Origin: Euphorbia lathyris
Lineage: Eukaryota; Streptophyta; Magnoliopsida; Malpighiales; Euphorbiaceae
Direction of reading: 5' to 3'
Assembly: GCF_963576675.1 (NCBI RefSeq)
Contig: NC_088915.1
Coordinates: forward strand, 6,825,001 to 6,889,000
Length of the DNA: 64,000 bases
A program made the position numbers and the translations under genes. Of this stretch, positions 43,925 to 53,687 are shown one piece after another. The notes below the pieces were generated by a model. That model ran no database searches and was not told where the DNA came from. It was given only the letters and a program-made list of their open reading frames with translations. How positions within the stretch are numbered: the first letter of the stretch is position 1; each line of letters begins with the position of its first letter.

Positions 43925-44945
43925 TGGCAATCAGAGTGTAACTCCACACTCTTGAATTTCATTATCAATTTGTGCTAGCCTTTGAGTTATACCTGGCAAT
44001 GTTGCAGCAAGAGAGGCCAAAAAGGAAAGTCTGAAGTGTTGATATATTCTGGAGGGTTGCCCATTGTTAGTATACATAGTGTTAAATTTTAATTGGTTTA
44101 ATTTACCATTTATTATAAGATGCATAATAAACTGGTGAAAAATATAGGATTTGAGTAAGGCCAAAAAATATAGGATTTACTATTAGCGATACTTTTATAA
44201 TATTACTAATTTCAACCTTGTCAAGTGTGAATTGGGTAAGGGTATGAAAAAGAATCTAATTCCGAATTGATTTTGACGGTTAAAGTTATGAATTATGCGC
44301 GTTAAACTTGAATTCTAAATGAAACGATTGGCGATGGACGCAAGGAATGAAAAAAAAATCTCTCTTGAGTTTCTAGCTCCACTAGAAAAGCTTATCTACC
44401 TAATTAATGGTTATCATGAGTAAAATAAATTAAATTTAAATGAGAAAATTGACACGAGGAATTTGAAAAGAAATCTATTTTATTGATTTTTTTAATACTA
44501 GTGAACAAGGGGATGTTGTAGATGTGAAAAATTGAGAGAAGAGATTTTATGAGTTGTACCGGCACTTGGAGTTATTTGTTTTTTTAAGTGACTCTATAAT
44601 TTGGATAGTAGAATTCTAAAAGTCATTTACTAAATTGGACTGAACTGTTAACTAGTTTTGACCGAATTCGGTCAAATTCGATCAACGAACAAAAAAAAAT
44701 GGTCCAATTATCGATCTTGTAAAGAGGTAGGAGTTTCCATACAATATAAAAACAACTAAAAGCTAAAACAAACATGTCCAAAACCACTAAACTCACCATG
44801 ATAACATGTTTCTTTCATATCAGTGATTAGTATATTTTGATGCTTTAACAATAAACTCTATTTGCTCGGTCATGAGAGTGTTGCGCCTCTCCGCTACAAC
44901 TCGTATGCTCTCTCTTTGACGCTCGGGGTCATCATACATAATGAT
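43925..44945 (-). repeat. First full unit (Y-Z-X-W) of a tandem duplication with pseudogene pieces
   Basis: Order: Y 43925-44170, Z 44200-44345, X 44369-44745, W 44746-44945. The second unit follows directly at 44946. On the minus strand Y encodes LPGITQRLAQIDNEIQECGV and W encodes a piece with MYDDPERQRESIRVVAERR then MTEQ; both are broken by stops. Confidence 0.65.
43931..44164 (-). pseudogene. Remnant of an unidentified plant protein gene (piece Y)
   Basis: 77-codon frame with RLSFLASLAATLPGITQRLA and QIDNEIQECGVTL. The same peptide, with stops and a frameshift, is encoded at 45100-44950. I do not recognise the protein. The helix-like, polar character and the repeat in a second unit suggest a coding exon rather than chance. 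Confidence 0.4.
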
Positions 44946-45852
44946 ATTCATTGTTGGCAATCAAGAGTGTAACTTCACACTATTGAATTTCATTATCAAT
45001 TTGCTATCATTTGAGTTATATCAGGTAATGTTTTAGGAACATTAGCAGCAACACTGGGATTGGGATTCATATTGTGAAGTGAAGTGAGAGTGGTCGGGAA
45101 AAGCAAAGTCTGAAGTGCTGGTACGTTCTAGAGTGTTGCCCCTTGTTAATATATATAGTGTTGAACTTTAATTGGTTTAACTTGCCCTAATTAATTTCTT
45201 CCAAGTTGCATAATAAACTGGTGAAAAATATAGAATTTGCTTGGTCAAACATACAAAAAAATATTATATGATTTTCTGTTGATTGGTGCAATCATGTGAT
45301 GTCCCGACAACAATATATTATTTTGCGTGCTTATTCATGATTTATGGGCATCATAATTCATATTTTCATTGCTTATAATGTTGATCACACATTGAATTAA
45401 AAATAAATTCAATTTTCTATTGCTTAAAGAGATTAAAGTTCTAATCTTATGTTTCCGTAAACATAATATTTTCATGTCACGTGTGAATTGGCTACGCGTA
45501 TACCAAGGAAATTAATTTCCAATTGATTTTAACGGTAAAATTATGAATTATGTGCACAAAATTTGAATTCTAAACGAAACAATTGACGATGGATGCAAAG
45601 ATTGGAAAAAAAAAAATTCCCTCTTAAGTTCCTAGTTCCACTAGAAACGCTTATCTAGCTAATTAATCGTTATCACGAGTAAAATAAATTAAATTTAAAT
45701 GTGAAAATTGATACGAGAATTTTTGAGAAAAAAATTGTTTATTGTTTATTTAATATTAGCGAACAAGGGGATGTTGTAGCTGTGGAGAATTGAGAGGCGT
45801 GATTCTATGAGTTGCAATGCCACCTGAAGTTATTTGTTTGCAATGCGTAACA
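44946..45852 (-). repeat. Second unit (Y-Z-X) of the tandem duplication
   Basis: Y 44946-45240, Z 45430-45610, X 45630-45852; X is interrupted by the foldback element at 45853 and resumes at 47087. In this unit the Y piece joins the W piece of unit one (44945 and below) on the minus strand, so the original gene read Y then W. Confidence 0.65.
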
Positions 45853-46178
45853 CTCATATTAGCCCTTAAACTATATTTTAAAAATTAATTAGATCCCTAA
45901 ACTACTAAAATCACCAATTAAATCCTTAACTTATTTACAAATCAACAACTTACACACCCTCTGTTCTAATGATCTTAAAAAATAATAGTAATCTAATTCT
46001 AATCCAACAATTAAATACATAATTAACACATTTTTTTTTACGATTTCTACCTTTTTACTTCATCGTAGATCTCTCCCTTCTTACTTAAGTTGCTAACTTC
46101 ATTTTTTCAAACTGCTTTTGATCTTGGGTCTTTTTTGGGACTTGAGATGAATATATTGCATACCCTATATAATATTAA

Positions 46179-46475
46179 GGGGGCGTTTGGTTCGGGGTCT
46201 TTAGGAATGGAAATGGGAATGAAGGGGTTTCATTCCCTTTGTTCTTGTTTGTTTAAAAAAAACACATTCCTTTTACCCATTTTAGATTATGGGCTTACCC
46301 CACTTTAGGTTAAGCCCATTACCCCAGACCTCGTAGGGAATTGGATTCCCTTTACCCTGTTTCCTTTCCTAAACATATCCAAACACATAGGGGAATTAAT
46401 GCTTATTCCTTTCATTTCCTTTAGTTTCTCTTTCTTGATTCATTTTTCCTTACCCCTTGTGAACCAAACGCCCCC
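46179..46475. mobile_element. Tourist-like (PIF/Harbinger) MITE
   Basis: 297 bp, ends GGGGGCGTTTGGTTC and GAACCAAACGCCCCC, three-base duplication TAA on both sides (46176-46178, 46476-46478). No coding capacity. Confidence 0.85.
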
Positions 46476-46539
46476 TAATTATGTGTTTAATTGTTATATT
46501 AGGATTAGATTACTATTGATTCTTAACATCATTAGATAA

Positions 46540-46959
46540 GAGCAACTCTAGTGGTTCAATGGAGGGACCAATTTGCAATTTTAATAAATTGCTAGAAACC
46601 TCCAACCACTAGAATAAAATTGTTGGGAGTGTCCAAAGGCAAGCAAGTCGCCCAATCTGGCGACTCGCTTGAGTTTTTTTGGTGTTTGAGTCTATCAATC
46701 TTAATTGCAGAGATTGAAAGAAAAAGGCTTAGGTGGAAGATATAGAGAGATGCTTGAGATACAAATGGGAAAGGAGGGAGAGTTGTTGCAAGATAAGTCC
46801 TATACTTTTTGCTTCAACTGTGGGCCTCTAGACTTTAAATATAATTAAATAAAAAAGAGAAATAAAATAAAATAATCACAAAAAATAATGGTGTTGTACT
46901 TACAAAATTACGTGGCATTGTTGGAGGGTTCAAGACCCTCCAACCACTACACTTGCTCT
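46540..46959. mobile_element. MITE with GAGCAACTCTAGTGGTT ends
   Basis: Ends GAGCAACTCTAGTGGTT and, mirrored, AACCACTACACTTGCTC. About 420 bp, inserted in the right arm of the foldback element. Target duplication not certain. Confidence 0.65.
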
Positions 46960-47076
46960 AAGAGAGTCAGAATTGTTGATTTCCATGTAAGTTAGGGGTT
47001 TGATTGGTGATTTTAGTAGTTTGAGGAACTAATTGATTTTCAAAGTATTGTTTAGGGGCTAATATGAGCTATATGT

Positions 47077-47319
47077 CTAGACTCTAGAAGTTATTTTCTG
47101 AATTGGACTGAATTGTTGACATTTTTTTACCGAATTTAATCCAATTCGGTCAAGGAGCGTGAATAATTTGGTCCAATTATCAATCTTGTAAAGAGGTATG
47201 AGTTTCCATACAATATAGCAACAACAACTAAAAGCTAAAGCAAACATGCACGAAACCGCTAAACCCATTATGATAGTATATTTTGATGCTTTAACAATAA
47301 GCTCTTTCTGTTCGGTCAT
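47077..47319 (-). pseudogene. Remnant of a small membrane protein gene (piece W)
   Basis: The frame starts MTEQKELIVKASKY, followed by a hydrophobic stretch rich in I, L, A and C (about residues 15-38) that looks like one membrane helix, then non-homologous codons from repeat X. In the other unit the same region (44890 downwards) is preceded by RQRESIRVVAERR and broken by stops. I do not recognise the family; the upstream half is missing here. Confidence 0.4.
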
Positions 47320-47509
47320 GAAACAGAATGACTATGTTTGTAAACTGTATAAAACACAGAACCTTTGATTGTAAACTTTTAAATTATGGGATCTGTTTTT
47401 AAAATCGACAAAACCATAAAGTTTATTTTTATACTTTTCAACTTAATATTGGATTTCATTAAAGTCATTGTGGTCTTTTATACAGCAAATTCACCTAAAT
47501 ATTAAACTA

Positions 47510-48008
47510 GGCTTAATACATCATTTGCCCCCTGAACTTGTTCAAAAAGTTTGATTGGCCCCCTGAACTTTCAAAGTGTCTTGATAGCCCCCTGAACTTG
47601 CATAAAATGTTCAGTTAGCCCCTAAACTTGCGCAAAATGTAATCAATTGATCACTCGGTCGCAAAAAAGTAAGTTAAATGCGGAAGATGTATTGCACGAA
47701 TCTTAAAAAAAGTAAAACAACCGAAATCAGAGTATACGGTGCTTAGAATAGAGAAGACAATTTGTTTAGTTGAGCAAGCAATAACTTCATTTTTAATCTA
47801 TTTTTGAATTATGTAATAACATTCTAAGATGTTTGGAATACATCTTCCGCATTTAACTTACTTTTTTGCGACCGAGTGATGAATTGATTACATTTTACAC
47901 AAGTTCATGGGGCTAACTGAACATTTTATGCAAGTTCAAATGACTGTCAAGACACTTTGAAAGTTCAGGAGGCCAATCAAGCTTTTTGGGTAAGTTCAGC
48001 AGGTATTA
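47510..48008. mobile_element. R2 MITE, decayed right end
   Basis: Left end GGCTTAATACATCATTTGCC, then GATTGGCCCCCTGAACTT; mirrored CATTTTACACAAGTTCATGGGG and TGAAAGTTCAGGAGGCC on the right. Right terminus GGTATTAACC is imperfect. Confidence 0.7.
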
Positions 48009-48364
48009 ACCATTAAACTATATGCAAACTAAATATCATGTTAGACATTCTAATTTATACTACTGTCGTGACAAACACAAGCTAAAAAAAAGTGTTAAAA
48101 AGTCACATCCTTATTCGACGTGATTGTTACTTAATTTATATATAGTCATGGCAACCTTAAAATATATATATGTAGCCTTAAAATTCCAATAAGCTTTTGT
48201 AAACATATTAATCGAGATGACTTAATTGAAATCAAATGTAAAATTAGACAATTTTATATAGAGAAAATAAAATTCAGTTCTATATGTAAAACGGGCTCCA
48301 AATTTCAGTTATTGTTGATATAATTTACGTCTCATTTCATTATTTTATCGACAATAGCCATCTA

Positions 48365-48545
48365 CAGTAGTGTTTATATAGACCCTAATGATCACGGTGA
48401 ATTTGGTTATTCACCGTTAGATATAGGCTGATTAAAATCCTAAGGTGGAGATTCAAAGCATCCTAAAGTTTAGAGTTCATCAACCTACATCTAACGGTGA
48501 ATGACCAAATTCACGTGGTCATCAGGGTCCATGTGAAAAATACTG
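48365..48545. mobile_element. 181-bp palindromic MITE
   Basis: Arms of about 70 bp share GTGAATTTGG and ATTCACCGTTAGAT. Bordered by TAGCCATCTA (48355-48364) and TATCCATCTA (48546-48555). Confidence 0.75.
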
Positions 48546-48555
48546 TATCCATCTA

Positions 48556-49087
48556 TATGTCCCTTCATTGAATACATCATTTAAAAAAAATGTTTCGTAT
48601 ATCAAGATTATTTGTATGTGTTTAGATTATTTGATTGGCCATCTGAACTTTAGCAATGTATCATTAGCCTTTTAAACTTGCTTATTAGTAACCTCCTAAA
48701 CTTCCGTAAACAGATTTATTGATCCATTAAAGTGGTTATAATAATCTATTAGCTCCTAAAATTCCTTAAAATGACACATGTTTTAACTAATTCAAATTTC
48801 TCATTGTTCTGTCACGTAGATTTAGATGGCTAATGAGACATTTTAGGCAAATTGATGAGACTTATGAGACATCTGAAAAGCCAACTCGATAATCTAGACA
48901 AGTATAAAAGGTCATTGATGGATAAACTGCACCCGTGGTCAATAAAGTTTGGGGTTAGTTACAAAAAGATCACTGAACTTCACTTTGTTCAATAAAGTCA
49001 TTGAAGTTCACTTATTATTTCAATCAAATCATTTCAACTAATTTTGTCATCTAAATTTACTAGTACAATGACGTGATAATCGCCCTG
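48556..49087. repeat. Decayed R2-like and other MITE pieces, no gene
   Basis: 48630-48900 has degenerate R2-like mirrored words (GATTGGCCATCTGAACTT). 49030-49087 is a first partial copy of the 300-bp repeat that continues after the next element. Confidence 0.5.
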
Positions 49088-49096
49088 AAAAAACTT

Positions 49097-49568
49097 GGCT
49101 TAATACATCATTTGCCCCCTGAACTTATCCAAAAATGTTGATTGGGCCCCTGAACTTTTAAAGTGTTTCGATAGCCCTCTGAACTTGCATAAAATGTAAT
49201 CAATTGACGCAAAAAAGTAAGTTAAATGCGGAAGATGTATTCCACGCATATTAGAATGTTATTACATAATTAAAAAATAGATTAAAAAGGAAGTTATTGT
49301 TTGCTCAACTATACAATTTGTCTTCTCTAATATTAGAATCGTATACTCCGATTTTGGTCATTTTACTTTTTTTAAGACTCGTGGAATACATCTTCCGCAT
49401 TAACTTACTTTTTTACGACCGAGTGATCAATTAGTTACATTTTACGCCAGTTCAAGGGGGCTAACTAAACATTTTATGCAAGTTCAGGGGCTATCGAAAC
49501 ATTTTGAAAGTTCATGGGGCTAATCAACCTTTTTAGACAAGTTCATGGGGCAAATGATATATTAAGCC
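49097..49568. mobile_element. Intact R2 MITE
   Basis: 472 bp; ends GGCTTAATACATCATTTGCC and ...ATATATTAAGCC. Exact nine-base duplication AAAAAACTT (49088-49096 and 49569-49577), so Mutator-type. Inner part shared with 47640-47900. Confidence 0.8.
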
Positions 49569-50093
49569 AAAAAACTTTTAGTACAACATGACAGTCACGT
49601 GGACACCATGTGTATGTCTGACATAACAGCTATATATAGAGAGAGGATGACGTGTGATAGTTTCATTCAGTTAAATTAAGTAAATTACAAATAGAATTTT
49701 AATTTTTTTACACGTGGTTGTAATGTCATACGTAAACGTTAATATTTTTAATATGATTATCATTTTATTATTCAATTGATTTTTTCTCTCTAAAATCATT
49801 TCAACTAATTCAATCATCTTAAAGTTACTGGTACAGTGACATGATAACTACGTCGAAAAAAACTTTTAGTATAACATGACAGCCACGTGGATATCACGTG
49901 TATGCCACATAACAGCTATATAGAGAGAGGATGATGTGTGATAGTTTCATTCAGTTAAATTGAGTAAATTACAAATAGAATTATTTTTTTGACACGTGGT
50001 TATCAACGTAAATGTTAATATTTTTATGTTACTATTCAATTGATTTTTTCTGTCTAAAACGACTGAAATGAGTTTATTGAAATAAAAATGAAA
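49569..50093. repeat. Tandem repeat of about 290 bp
   Basis: 49569-49860 and 49861-50080 are two copies with AACATGACAG, CCACGTGGA, CAGCTATATA and AGAGAGAGGATGA words; a third partial copy precedes the R2 MITE. G-box (CACGTG) cores occur in each copy. No gene seen. Confidence 0.7.
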
Positions 50094-50458
50094 GGCCTAA
50101 TACATTGTTGGCCCCTGAACTTAGTCCAAAATTTCAACTACCCCTGAATTTTCAAAAGTTCTAAATTACCTCATATTCTTGTCCAACTGCATTCAATAAC
50201 CTCATATTTTTCAATAGAATTTGTTGGACGCAAAAAATGGGAGACACACTCTGCCACATGTCAAAAAGAAGTGTCAAATAGAAGAATAATTAGGAATTTT
50301 TTAAAGTTCACGGAAAAGTTGAAGTTTTGGAGGTTATTAAATGCAATTGGATAAAAATAAGGAGTTATTAAATATAATTGAACAAGAATAGGAGATCATT
50401 TGGAATTTTTAAAAATTCATGGCCATAGTTGAAGTTTTGGGCAAAGTCCAACGACAAT

Positions 50459-51574
50459 TAGGGGTGGGCACGGTTCGGTCAAACGGTCCATAAGTGAAAA
50501 AAATTAATCGAACCGAAACTATCGTTTTAACCATTGAAACCAAAACCGCTCCATGCATATCGATTAACCATACAAACGGTTAACTATTAATTTCGGTCAG
50601 GTTTTCCGGTTAACAGTTTTAAACCAATTCTCACTAGTTAACCAAAAATCAATGGTTAACCATAATTTTTATCCAAACCTAAATTTTTAAATAATATTAA
50701 AATATAAATAATTTCAAATATCCAAAGTAAATATTTATTTTAAACTAAAGTATATAATTAATATTTATTTCAAATATACAATTAAATTAAAGGGTTAAGG
50801 TTCAAAAATACCCCTAACATTTTGGGTCAGGAGCAATTTTACCCCTAACGTTTGTAGCCAAGAGCAATTTTACCCCTAACGTTGATAAATTGGGTCAATT
50901 TCAGAAATAATTCATCAAACTGTCTTCTCGGTCATGAATCTTATCATCTACACTTCACATGTACGTCATTTTATCAGTAACAAATCATAAAGATATGTTG
51001 GGATGTGAAAAAAAATAATAAAAAAAATAAAAAAATATACTGTCTTTTATACGAACTAAACAAAAAAAATCAAAAAATTCACCGAATTTATAAATATTAA
51101 TCTCTAATTCTATTATTAAATTATAAAAAACATGAAATCCTCTTTTTAGAATGAATTGGCATGCACTTTGTGCAAAATAATGAAAAAAAATATATATGTG
51201 TTTTATAATAGTGTCTGAAATTGACCAAAATTACCAACGTTAGGGGTAAAATTGCTCTTGGCTACAAACGTTAGGGGTAAAATTGCACCATTTTAGACGT
51301 TAGGGGTAAAATTGCTCCTGACCCAAAACGTTAGGGGTATTTTTACACCTTAACCCATTATTAAATTAAAGTATATAATTAATATTTATTTATATGTAAT
51401 TACAAAGTAAATAAATATATTAAATACATATATATTAAACGGTTCATCAATCGCGGTTTTTGTACACTCCAAACCGAACCCGGACTATTTTTTCAACCCT
51501 ATAGTAAAACCGCCGGTTCAATTTACCGGTTTTCGGTTCAGTTACCGATTTGTCCTGTTTTTTGCCCTCCCCTA
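50459..51574. mobile_element. Middle element of the nest, hAT-like
   Basis: Ends TAGGGGTGGGCACGG and TGCCCTCCCCTA; flanks ACGACAAT and GCGGCAAT, an eight-base duplication with two mismatches. Internal GGTTCGGT and ACCGGTTTTCGGTT words are mirrored. No transposase. Confidence 0.65.
50792..51356. mobile_element. Innermost element of the nest, R1 MITE
   Basis: 565 bp with arms over 100 bp starting GGGTTAAGGT and containing GGGTCAGGAGCAATTTTAC. No gene. Target duplication obscured by AT-rich flanks. Confidence 0.75.
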
Positions 51575-51685
51575 GCGGCAATAGACGTTTTAAGCCAAAA
51601 AGAAAATTCACTGACTTATTAAATCAAAATAAAATCCATTCGTATTTTTAAAACTAACTCTAAACTTCAGCGACCATCGATGCAA

Positions 51686-52459
51686 TTAACCCGATCCTTG
51701 ATGTATTAACAATTGAGTCAAAGTAGAAAAATCCCAAATTGACATAGCAGCATTTTGATCATAACCATTTTCAAAACACTCATTTACTCCATAAAATGAT
51801 TCTGAAATCTCCCTTTCTACTTCCATTTTTTCAAATTCAGCATCCACAACATTTTTTGGCAACTCCAGTGGAATCTGATCAAACCCCGTCCGGGACGGCC
51901 ATATCGAAGAACAACATAACGGAGACAACCCTTGTTCGATCCGCCCTCCGTTGCATCCAGTCAAATCTGGCCGATACACATTATCAAACATCCGGTGATT
52001 TTCTATCTCCGGCCGATATAAAAAACCATCATTTGTACATTGAAATTCGCTCGGTTTTTTAGCGACAGGTATCGAGGTCGTCGTCGCTGAAATTGGGTGT
52101 TTTTGTTTCAAGCTCTTTTTGTGATTGAGGAGGTTTCTAATTTTGATTGAGATAGGAGAATCGGTTGGGATTTGTAACGAGAAGTTAGTTCTCGTGTTTG
52201 AGCCGCGGAGTAAGAATGCAGCTTCGTCGTAGGCTCGTGCAGCCTCTTCGGCTGTCTCGAAAGTACCGAGCCACATTCTTATGTTTTGTGTTGTGTCTTT
52301 GATCTCCGCTACCCATTTTCCAGAGGGTCTTTGTCTAACACCAACAAACTTGTTCTTGGAACACGTACTTGTGCTTCGTCTCGCTTTGAATTTGCTTTGT
52401 TCGTTGTTGTTGCGGTCGCCTGAGACGCTCTTTTCGGGTTTTTCGATTTGATTTTCCAT
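51686..52459 (-). CDS. AP2/ERF transcription factor, RAP2.11/ERN-like
   Basis: 257 residues, no intron. One AP2/ERF DNA-binding domain at about 37-94: [17 protein letters not shown], then [20 protein letters not shown] and [11 protein letters not shown]. The F-V-G-V-R-Q and I-K-D-T-T-Q words are those of the ERF branch around Arabidopsis RAP2.11 and legume ERN. The N-terminus is basic (KFKARRS) and could be the nuclear signal; the acidic C-terminal third ([15 protein letters not shown]) may activate transcription. The frame is open to an ATG at 52510, but that lies upstream of the TATA box at 52500-52507, so I chose ATG 52459. MITEs crowd both sides (R4 ends 90 bp past the stop). It binds GCC-box-type DNA by family; targets unknown. 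Confidence 0.9.
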   Translation of the reverse strand: MENQIEKPEKSVSGDRNNNEQSKFKARRSTSTCSKNKFVGVRQRPSGKWVAEIKDTTQNIRMWLGTFETAEEAARAYDEAAFLLRGSNTRTNFSLQIPTDSPISIKIRNLLNHKKSLKQKHPISATTTSIPVAKKPSEFQCTNDGFLYRPEIENHRMFDNVYRPDLTGCNGGRIEQGLSPLCCSSIWPSRTGFDQIPLELPKNVVDAEFEKMEVEREISESFYGVNECFENGYDQNAAMSIWDFSTLTQLLIHQGSG

Positions 52460-52499
52460 CTTACAAATGTTGAATTGAATTTTTTTGAGAAATATGTTT

Positions 52500-52507
52500 A
52501 ATTTATA
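52500..52507 (-). promoter_or_regulatory. TATA box of the ERF gene
   Basis: Minus strand GTATAAATTAAAC; the box is 41 bases upstream of ATG 52459, allowing a very short leader of about 10-15 bases, or a slightly different start. Confidence 0.6.
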
Positions 52508-52525
52508 CAAAATGAAAGACTAAGT

Positions 52526-52556
52526 GGCATCCCAATTCTTAAGTTAGTGGGATGCC
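52526..52556. promoter_or_regulatory. Palindrome in the ERF promoter
   Basis: GGCATCCCA (52526-52534) and its exact mirror TGGGATGCC (52548-52556) around a 13-base spacer containing CTTAAG, centred about 35 bp upstream of the TATA box. Could be a paired binding site; no factor assigned. Confidence 0.45.
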
Positions 52557-52828
52557 TTGTCTTTAATTTATTGTCATCATGTTGAGGATGACTGATTTTC
52601 TTAATGTTTAGATGTTAATTTCTTACACGAAAATACGATTTACATGTCTTATTTATTTACCGAAAAATATTATCTAGAAAAATATTTTCTGATTTTTCGG
52701 TGTTTCTTTGCTTAGAAAAATAAGTCTAACAGAAAATTTTACAAAAAATATATGAAATAAATGTATAAATTTATCTAAAAAAGTAAATATATGTAAAACT
52801 ATATTTTAGATAGAACATATTTTTAAAT

Positions 52829-53270
52829 GGCTTAATACATCAATTACCCTCTGAACTTGTCTAAAAAGGTTGATTGGCCCCTAAATTTATATGGTGTTTC
52901 ATTAGACCCCTTAACTTGCTTAAAGTGACATTATTAAGTCTCTAAATCTATAAAAAAGAACGCCATAAAAATGTAGGAAATAGAAATTTATTTTGTTTTA
53001 AAGATTTAGAATCACGAATTAAGTTTTTATTTTGAAGTTTTGAATTTTTTTAAAGATTTAGACAAATTGTAATGTACATCAATTTAAACAAGTTCAATGA
53101 GCAAATGGATTACTCGAAGCAAGTTCAAAGAGTCAATAGGCCACTTTAAACAAATTCAGGTGACGTAGATTATTTTAAGCAAGTCGATGGGGCTAACGAG
53201 ACAACATGTAAGTTCAAGAGGTCAATCAAATTTTTTGAACAAGTTCAGAGGGTTGTTGATGTATTAAGCC
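52829..53270. mobile_element. R2 MITE upstream of the ERF gene
   Basis: 442 bp; GGCTTAATACATCAATTACC...GATGTATTAAGCC with the exact nine-base duplication TTTTTAAAT (52820-52828 and 53271-53279). About 320 bp from the ERF TATA box. Confidence 0.8.
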
Positions 53271-53279
53271 TTTTTAAAT

Positions 53280-53678
53280 TTATGCTTTACTATTTTATAT
53301 TCGCCCCTTAACTATAAAATGTTTATTGTTGACCAGGTGAAAACCACCGATATGTTTTATATGATTATATATTAAATAAATACTAAAAAAATAATTTTCG
53401 TATCAATAATATTGTCTGTGTAAATCATATTTTCATAGAGGTCTCGCGGTATAAAAACTTGCAAACAATGATTTATGTCTGTGCAAATAAAAGTTATGTA
53501 AATCAAATTTTCATTTGAAAAATATTGTGATTTAACATTTTAATGTCAGGTTTTATATATGGAGTAATTTGTAAAGTGACTCTTTTATTGCTTCAAATCG
53601 TTATTTTTAAAATAAATAGTTACAATAATAAAAAAAAATTAAAATATATGAATTTTCAAAAATGCACAAACTACAAAT
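53280..53678. other. AT-rich DNA, nothing recognised
   Basis: No gene, element end or repeat seen; the 60-codon frame at 53543 has no recognisable domain and low-complexity sequence. Confidence 0.5.
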
Positions 53679-53687
53679 TTATATTTA

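Larger units (their letters stand above)
45853..47068. mobile_element. Foldback element with two nested MITEs
   Basis: Inverted arms start CTCATATTAGCCC on the left and end GGGGCTAATATGAG on the right; arms about 170 bp, with mirrored AATCTAATTCTAATCCAACA. It is inserted into repeat X. One MITE lies between the arms and another within the right arm. Confidence 0.75.
50094..51596. mobile_element. Outer MITE (R4) of a three-level nest
   Basis: Ends GGCCTAATACATTGTTGGCC and, mirrored, TTAAGCC with CCAACGACAAT split across the inner insertion. Nine-base duplication with one mismatch: AAAATGAAA (50085-50093) and AAAAAGAAA (51597-51605). Confidence 0.7.

Noticed and set aside
52460..52510. Seventeen extra N-terminal codons for the ERF protein
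   Set aside because: The ATG at 52510 is upstream of the TATA box; ATG 52459 fits the promoter.
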